Positions 59,063 through 64,000 of a DNA stretch of 64,000 nucleotides are shown here, in pieces. The stretch is from Norana najaformis (lineage: Eukaryota; Annelida; Clitellata; Crassiclitellata; Hormogastridae), in the NCBI GenBank assembly GCA_964023275.1, contig OZ029913.1, positions 50,475,509 to 50,539,508 of the forward strand, written 5' to 3'. The notes under the pieces were generated by a model. The model saw nothing but the letters and a program-made list of their open reading frames with translations, was not told where the DNA came from and searched no databases. Both the position numbers and the translations under genes were made by a program. How positions within the stretch are numbered: position 1 is the first letter of the stretch; each line of letters opens with the position of its first letter.

Positions 59063-62000
59063 TCATTCATTGCCATTCCAAGACTCGTTTCCACTACCAC
59101 TAGACGGACGGTATCCTAAGTCAGATGATGCTTGACTGTCATCAAATCCAGACCCTGCACTTAGCGAACCACGGAAGACAACAGGGTGTGGTCGGTAAAC
59201 GCCTTGGACATAGGTCACTGGACCGTTGTCAGGCTTTGCTGTTCTCCTTGGCTGCAGTTTGGATTGGCTGAGCATACCGGCAGTGATTGCTTCAAATGCT
59301 GCTTCCTGTAGGGTCTTCTGTGGTGGTTTCACTGCAATCGGCTCCAGCCGCTCCTCTGTGTTGAGGTTCTTCATCTGCCGTCGCCTGATGTCCTCTGAAC
59401 TCAAGACTTTGCGACTCATTGGCTGTTGATGCATCTGTCTTTGTGCCGACTGACTGACAACTGAATGAGGTAGAATCAAATGTGTGTCACCTTTGACAAA
59501 AACAAAACATGCAGCACAGAAAGTTTAACCACAACAAAACAGAATGAATGACAACAGATCTTTCAGAGTTCAAAATTTGAAGCATCTTAGAAGACAAGAT
59601 TTGTATTTTGGAAGATAATCTTCTTCATAGACTATGTAGCATAATGTAATGTGCAAATTTTGGTAGTAAATTTACAAGTCTAATAAGAATAAAGACTAAG
59701 CGCTCTACGACAAGGTCTGCAATTACACGTACACTTTTGGCCTTTCCTCTGATCTGCTCCATAGGAATAGCGTTGCATTTTAATGGCAGCAATGCTGCCC
59801 TGCACTGGATGCTCAAGGCGCTTGCATGGTATGACAAAGATGATAGATGACATGACTGAAATTCATGCATAAGCTTTTTAATAACAATGTCAGGCCCACT
59901 CAACCTATTAAAAAACATGCCTCAAGTTGGCTATTCTAGGCAGGATGGTCTAGAATATGTTTGCGTCGAATTTCCACTCTGAATTGAAGTTAGGAATATA
60001 GTTATAATGTTAACTGTGAACACATGAGACTCATAAAAATGATTAAAATGATGGTAATGATGATAGAAGGATGATTGACAGATAGTGACACAATAATGAT
60101 AGGCACAGTGAAGCTGAGAGACATCAAACCAGGTTTATGTTTGGAGGGTTAGCTGTCCTTGCAATAGCACACCACCTGCCACCCACTCAGCTATCCACCC
60201 TTTAGTAAATGATTACCATCACTGCCCTTGATTTGCGGTGGTCATGTTTGTACCTCAGTCAAAAAGCTTTTGACCTGGGGACCACACTTCTAAGGTTCTG
60301 AGGAATTTCTACAGAGGCAAGTAAACAAGTGCATTACCATATACAACGTTTCTGGATCATTTATAAATGCTGATAACAACATCAATTTCTAAAACCAAAA
60401 TCTTACTAAGGACTCCTTCTGCAGATCGTGGTCTTTCAAATGACGAATGACCTGCTGACTTCCCAGAGGGTCTCCTGAGATGGGAAGAATTTTCCTCAAA
60501 GCTGCTGTTTCCTCTATAAACATTCTGTGGAAAAGTTCTCTTGCTTCCCATTCTCTGCTGCTGTATTGTGCTTGCTGCAGGTTTTGATGATAACATTTTA
60601 GGATCTCTGACGTTCGGAAGCGCATTCAACATTCTGTGCTTTGTTGCTTGAACCGCATGGAATGTATTGCCTTGAATTTCGGATGAGGATCGATTACTTC
60701 CCTCTGCTAAAACCCGGCTGTCAGCAGCTCTTGGCAAAGGTGGTTTTCCAGACATCTCTTTTTTCTTCAGTGTTATCACCTCTGAGACTGACTCTGATGC
60801 TGATTTCCTGCTATTTCCATCAAACTCCTTTGATGATGTTTCAACCTTTTCAAACGAAGAAGATAAACTAGTGGACTCGCTTTTAGAAGCATTCTTATTA
60901 TCAAAGTATTCTGCATTCTTCCGGTCACAAGAAATCTCGTTAGAAGCCACGCCAGAGATAGCACTATTTGCTGGAGGATTCTCAAAGACCAGTGCTGGCC
61001 TTCTGTCACTGGTTACACTGATTGGTCGCCTGGTTCCCTTTTTTTGGCGAGCTCTGCTCACTCTACCAATCTGCTGTCTACTAAAGCTTCCAGAAACAAC
61101 CATTTCATCATCAACACCATGGGCAGTTAATTTTCCTTTGTCTTCTTTTTCTACATTCTCACTGACTAGATCATCTTCATTTAATTTTTTTGTAGGAATT
61201 TTAGGCTTGATTTTTCTCTCCTCTGAAATATGTTCATTTTCTATCCATCTATCCTTACATGGTTGTGACAATGCAATATCAACATCTTCAAGATCTTCTG
61301 TCTCTTTGTTCAGTTCCTGTTCTTCTTCTGATACACGTTTTGAATAAGTTATTGTCTGATGAGTATCTTCGTTGTCATTCAGACTGTCTTGTATCAATTC
61401 AGACAGTTCCACTTTTACACCTTTCTGTGAATGCTTTGATGTCTTCTTGAATGGTTCTTGTTTCAGCTCTACACTCTGATTTGAAGCAGTTGAAATCTGG
61501 AAGTATTCTTGTTCTACACATGGTTTCTCAACTGAAATGGTGAACTTTTCTGAGAGTTCACAGTTATTTGGAGGTTTATCTATGGAACTTGTGTGGAATG
61601 TTGTTCCATCCAGGAAATCATCCTGAACAATATCAGTTCTGTTCTCAGTAGAAGTTCCAACTTCAAACATTGACAATGAGACTGGTTCCATATCATCAAA
61701 ACTTGTCTCAATAAATGATCTTGCCGACCTTTTCTTCTTTTTTGACTGACGCACTTTGACAATTTTGGTCGTATCTTCTTTGGAAAAGTGTTCCTGCAAA
61801 GGCAGTAAGACATCTCTCCCATGCACTGGATTTTCACAGTCCTGCTCTGGGATGCTGGACACCACATCACTGGTAACAGAAAATGGCTCTATGAGTGGAG
61901 ATGCACTGAATGGCTGTGTGGCTGGAGATGCACTGAATGGTTGACTGGATGGAGATGCATCGAACTGTTGTACGGGTGGTGATGCAGTGCACGGCTCTAT

Positions 62001-62402
62001 GGGCGGAGATGCACTGAATGACTGTACAGTTGGCAAAGCAGCGCATGACTGCATGGATGGAGATGCAGCACATGACTGCATGGATGGAGATGCAGAGCAT
62101 AACTGCATGGATGGAGATGCAGAGCATGACTGCATGGATGGAGATGCAGAGCATGACTGCATGGATGGAGATGCAGCAAGTGGCTGTGTGGATGGAGATG
62201 CAGCATATGGCTGTATGGATGGAGATGCAGAGTATGACTGCATGGTTGGAGATGCAGCACATGGCTGTATGGAAGGAGATGCTTTGGATTGTCGTATGGG
62301 TGGTGACGCACTGAACAGCTGCACAGGTGGAGATGTTGGCAAAGGTTTAATGATGAGAGAAGGAGGTTCTTTCAGACATCCACTGTTTGCATTTGTACCA
62401 AT
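59063..62402 (-). CDS. Unrecognised disordered protein with nonapeptide repeats (3' two exons)
   Basis: Two exons: 62402-60407 and 59460-59063 (stop). Acceptor TTTGCAG at 62403, donor A|GTAAGA in phase 1, acceptor CATTCAG; the join reads on in frame as GVLIVSQSAQRQMHQQ. They code 797 residues, and more exons must lie upstream. The first third has about 17 copies of a nine-residue repeat ASPSxQxCS; then charged low-complexity sequence (SKKKKRSARSFIE; RRPISVTSDRRPALVFENPP). The C-terminal part is denser: KVLSSEDIRRRQMKNL, QEAAFEAITAGMLSQ, GPVTYVQGVYRPHP and a serine/glycine tail ending ESWNGNE. I recognise no domain and do not name it. The gene converges on MICAL. Confidence 0.8.
59461..60406 (-). 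other. Intron of the unrecognised minus-strand gene
   Basis: Phase-1 intron with GTAAGA donor and CATTCAG acceptor. Contents are unremarkable apart from a few ATG units near 60050. Confidence 0.7.
61872..62335 (-). repeat. 27-bp coding tandem repeat, about 17 units
   Basis: Plus-strand unit TGCATGGATGGAGATGCAG with variants. Each unit codes nine residues, consensus A-S-P-S-(M/I)-Q-(S/P)-(C/F/Y)-S. Central units are nearly identical, outer units diverged, typical of expansion from the middle. Confidence 0.92.
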
Positions 62403-62488
62403 CTGCAAAGCACAGCAGCAGACTTAAGGTACACAACCACTAATGCCTCAAACATACACATCAAGTTCAGGTAAAAAAGAATAAGTCT

Positions 62489-62850
62489 TCGTAATCGTAA
62501 TAGTAATCATAATCCCAAGATTTCTACGGTGCCCAACGAAAGCCGCACCGCGGGGACCAGCTTATTCACAGGCGCTCAGTCAAAACAAAATTGATAGGCA
62601 AAATGGTTCTGTTCCAGGTCAAGATCCAAAAGTCAGACGGAGAGACAGCGTGGCAGCAATGGGGGCTGGTGTTTGGGGTTGGAGAGGAGAGAGAGATGAA
62701 AGGAAGAGGGGGTGTCAGGATAGGATCTGTGAAAGAGGTATGTTTTCAGTTTTGAGTGAAAGGCCAAAGCAGAAACTACAAGCGGTGGAGCATCGATGAG
62801 TTTGTATGATGGGTCCGAAAACTGTCGCAGTTCTGAGGGGGAGTAATCAT
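62489..62850 (-). mobile_element. Dispersed repeat family A, copy 3
   Basis: Cleanest copy. The 3' end carries CGTAATCGTAATAGTAATCA (plus strand) at 62491, followed by CCCAAGATTTCTACGG, AAAGCCGCACCGCGGGG, CAGCTTATTCACAGGCGC, GGTCAAGATCC and GTGTCAGGATAGGATCTG. It lies upstream of the 62402 exon, on the same strand as that gene. Confidence 0.75.
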
Positions 62851-62859
62851 ATTCACAAA

Positions 62860-63195
62860 CTGTGCAAACTTATATAGCGCCTATTCAAGAAATTTTATTA
62901 CAGGCACTTCTGACCTCACAACATATGACCTATGATCAAACAGAATGGTCTTCTAACCTAACAACATAAGACCATGATCAAACACAATGGTCTTCAACTG
63001 TTGCACAAACAGAGGTTGAGACAGGGCAAGAAGCTCAGTTGCAGGTCGCTTGCCAGCCTCCTCCAGATTAAGGGACTGAATATGTACAGTAAAGCTACCA
63101 TGTTGCATTGTGGAAGTACGGGATGGGGACACAACCAGATCCCCTTGCACTGCACAGAGATGAGATCTGTGGGACCAGGTACAGATGACATTGAT
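62860..63195 (-). mobile_element. LINE 3' end with AGGCGCTATATAAG tail
   Basis: Minus strand codes AVQGDLVVSPSRTSTMQHGS and FTVHIQSLN, a decayed RxxxxLLVVPRTRT...FSVxxPxLW block, then AGGCGCTATATAAGTTTGC at about 62885-62866. Confidence 0.65.
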
Positions 63196-63695
63196 GATAA
63201 TTGTCACTGAATATTCCACGTAAAATGACAGAACTGAGACATAATCACGTAGGAACTCTAGTACTTGGGATAGGTACAGACATTTGTATAAGTACAGTAG
63301 GTCCTAAATATATCTATGTATGAACATATGTACATCAAGATTATTACACAGCACCTACAACCCTCCACACTCCAGTACCTCATCCTGTCCTCTACGTCCT
63401 CTAGGTCATCTGGATCTATTTGTTCTTCTTGTTAAGTCCTTGCTATGCAGTAAACTAGCATTGTGAGAAATACAGCTGTTGCTGGTCTGCCTGCTTACAA
63501 TAAGTAGGAATAAAAACCACAGAAAGAGAAAAACATCTCAAACATTATTACTCATCTGTGGACTTTCAAACGCTGAAACTTTGTAACCTCCAAGATATGA
63601 CACCATACAAAAAACAAATATACTTGGGGCAGTTTTGGAAATATAAAAAATACTCTTTGTGTTGAAATTTGCCTGTCATTTACTGGATCTTCCTA
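63196..63695. other. Right-edge flank, no gene seen
   Basis: No exon recognised. Confidence 0.4.
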
Positions 63696-63699
63696 CTGT

Positions 63700-63840
63700 T
63701 TTTCTCTTTTTGTAGCCCATTTCACTAGGGATTATAACTGGCACAGATATCTTGAAACAGCTTTCTGCCCTGGATGGGATTTGAACTCAAACTTCTGGGT
63801 TGACAGTCCAGCATGCTAATCTTTTAGCTCACATTTTTGG
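63700..63840 (-). mobile_element. tRNA-derived SINE head
   Basis: Minus strand reads GTGAGCTAAAAGATTAGCAT followed by GCTGGACTGTCAACCCAGAA and GAGTTCAAATCCC, i.e. a tRNA-like A box, anticodon-arm-like stretch and B box. Likely a SINE rather than a working tRNA: the acceptor stem does not close obviously. Confidence 0.6.
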
Positions 63841-64000
63841 GGGTGTTGTTCACTTTGGCATACACTGGAAACCTCAAATCTTATTCTCATAAAACTGCAA
63901 ACATTGTGGAATGAGATAACAATGCAAAAGAATGCTGTTTACGGATTATTTCTACGTAACTTATTGGCAGGGAGTTCAGTTTTATTTTATAGGTTTTAGG

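Noticed and set aside
61867..62427. Plus and minus alternative-frame ORFs (CMDGDA, HPCSHALHL repeats)
   Set aside because: Other-frame readings of the 27-bp repeat; only the ASPSxQ frame continues through the 2-kb exon and across the intron.

Overview
This is eukaryotic, metazoan nuclear DNA. Genes are split by GT-AG introns, coding density is low, and the gaps are filled with decayed CR1/L2-type LINEs, tRNA-derived SINEs, DNA transposons and very long ATT, ATG, CATA and CT microsatellites. An invertebrate is clear; a lophotrochozoan, perhaps a gastropod mollusc, is my guess from the repeat texture and is not proven. A run of 10 N at 15126-15135 marks a scaffold gap inside a microsatellite.

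Left part (1 to about 10.6 kb, minus strand): NUS1 (Nogo-B receptor, the non-catalytic subunit of cis-prenyltransferase). I rebuilt four coding exons (10597-10318, 4508-4350, 1829-1674, 713-614). Their splice phases all agree and their order matches the family. The last exon lies off the left edge. Introns 1 and 2 hold LINE fragments and an 87-bp minisatellite of 11 units.

Middle (10.6 to 25.1 kb): gene-poor. It holds LINE 3' ends, a dense microsatellite cluster (11.4-15.1 kb), a complete-looking DNA transposon (20185-22409) with terminal inverted repeats and an intact 563-codon ORF, a perfect-looking 107-bp inverted repeat (23642-24220), and short fold-back repeats.

Centre (25145-51454, plus strand): a complete MICAL gene, a flavin monooxygenase that oxidises F-actin. 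Nineteen coding exons join in frame to 2239 codons: FAD monooxygenase, calponin-homology domain, LIM domain, then a 3.76-kb last exon coding an acidic, low-complexity tail. I do not find the C-terminal bMERB (Rab-binding) domain in this frame. Its introns carry a piggyBac-type element with TTAA ends, a pogo-like relic, a fold-back element, a tRNA SINE with a 10-bp target duplication, and LINE pieces.

Right part (51.5-64 kb): LINE reverse-transcriptase and endonuclease relics on the minus strand, then the 3' end of an unrecognised minus-strand gene (62402-59063, two exons) with a nonapeptide repeat, converging on MICAL. The window edge shows more LINE/SINE debris.

No operon-like or defence system was found. 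The most interesting items are the intact TIR transposon, the unusual MICAL tail and 3' end, and the two in-frame tandem repeats. NUS1 and MICAL have no known functional link; their adjacency is just synteny.
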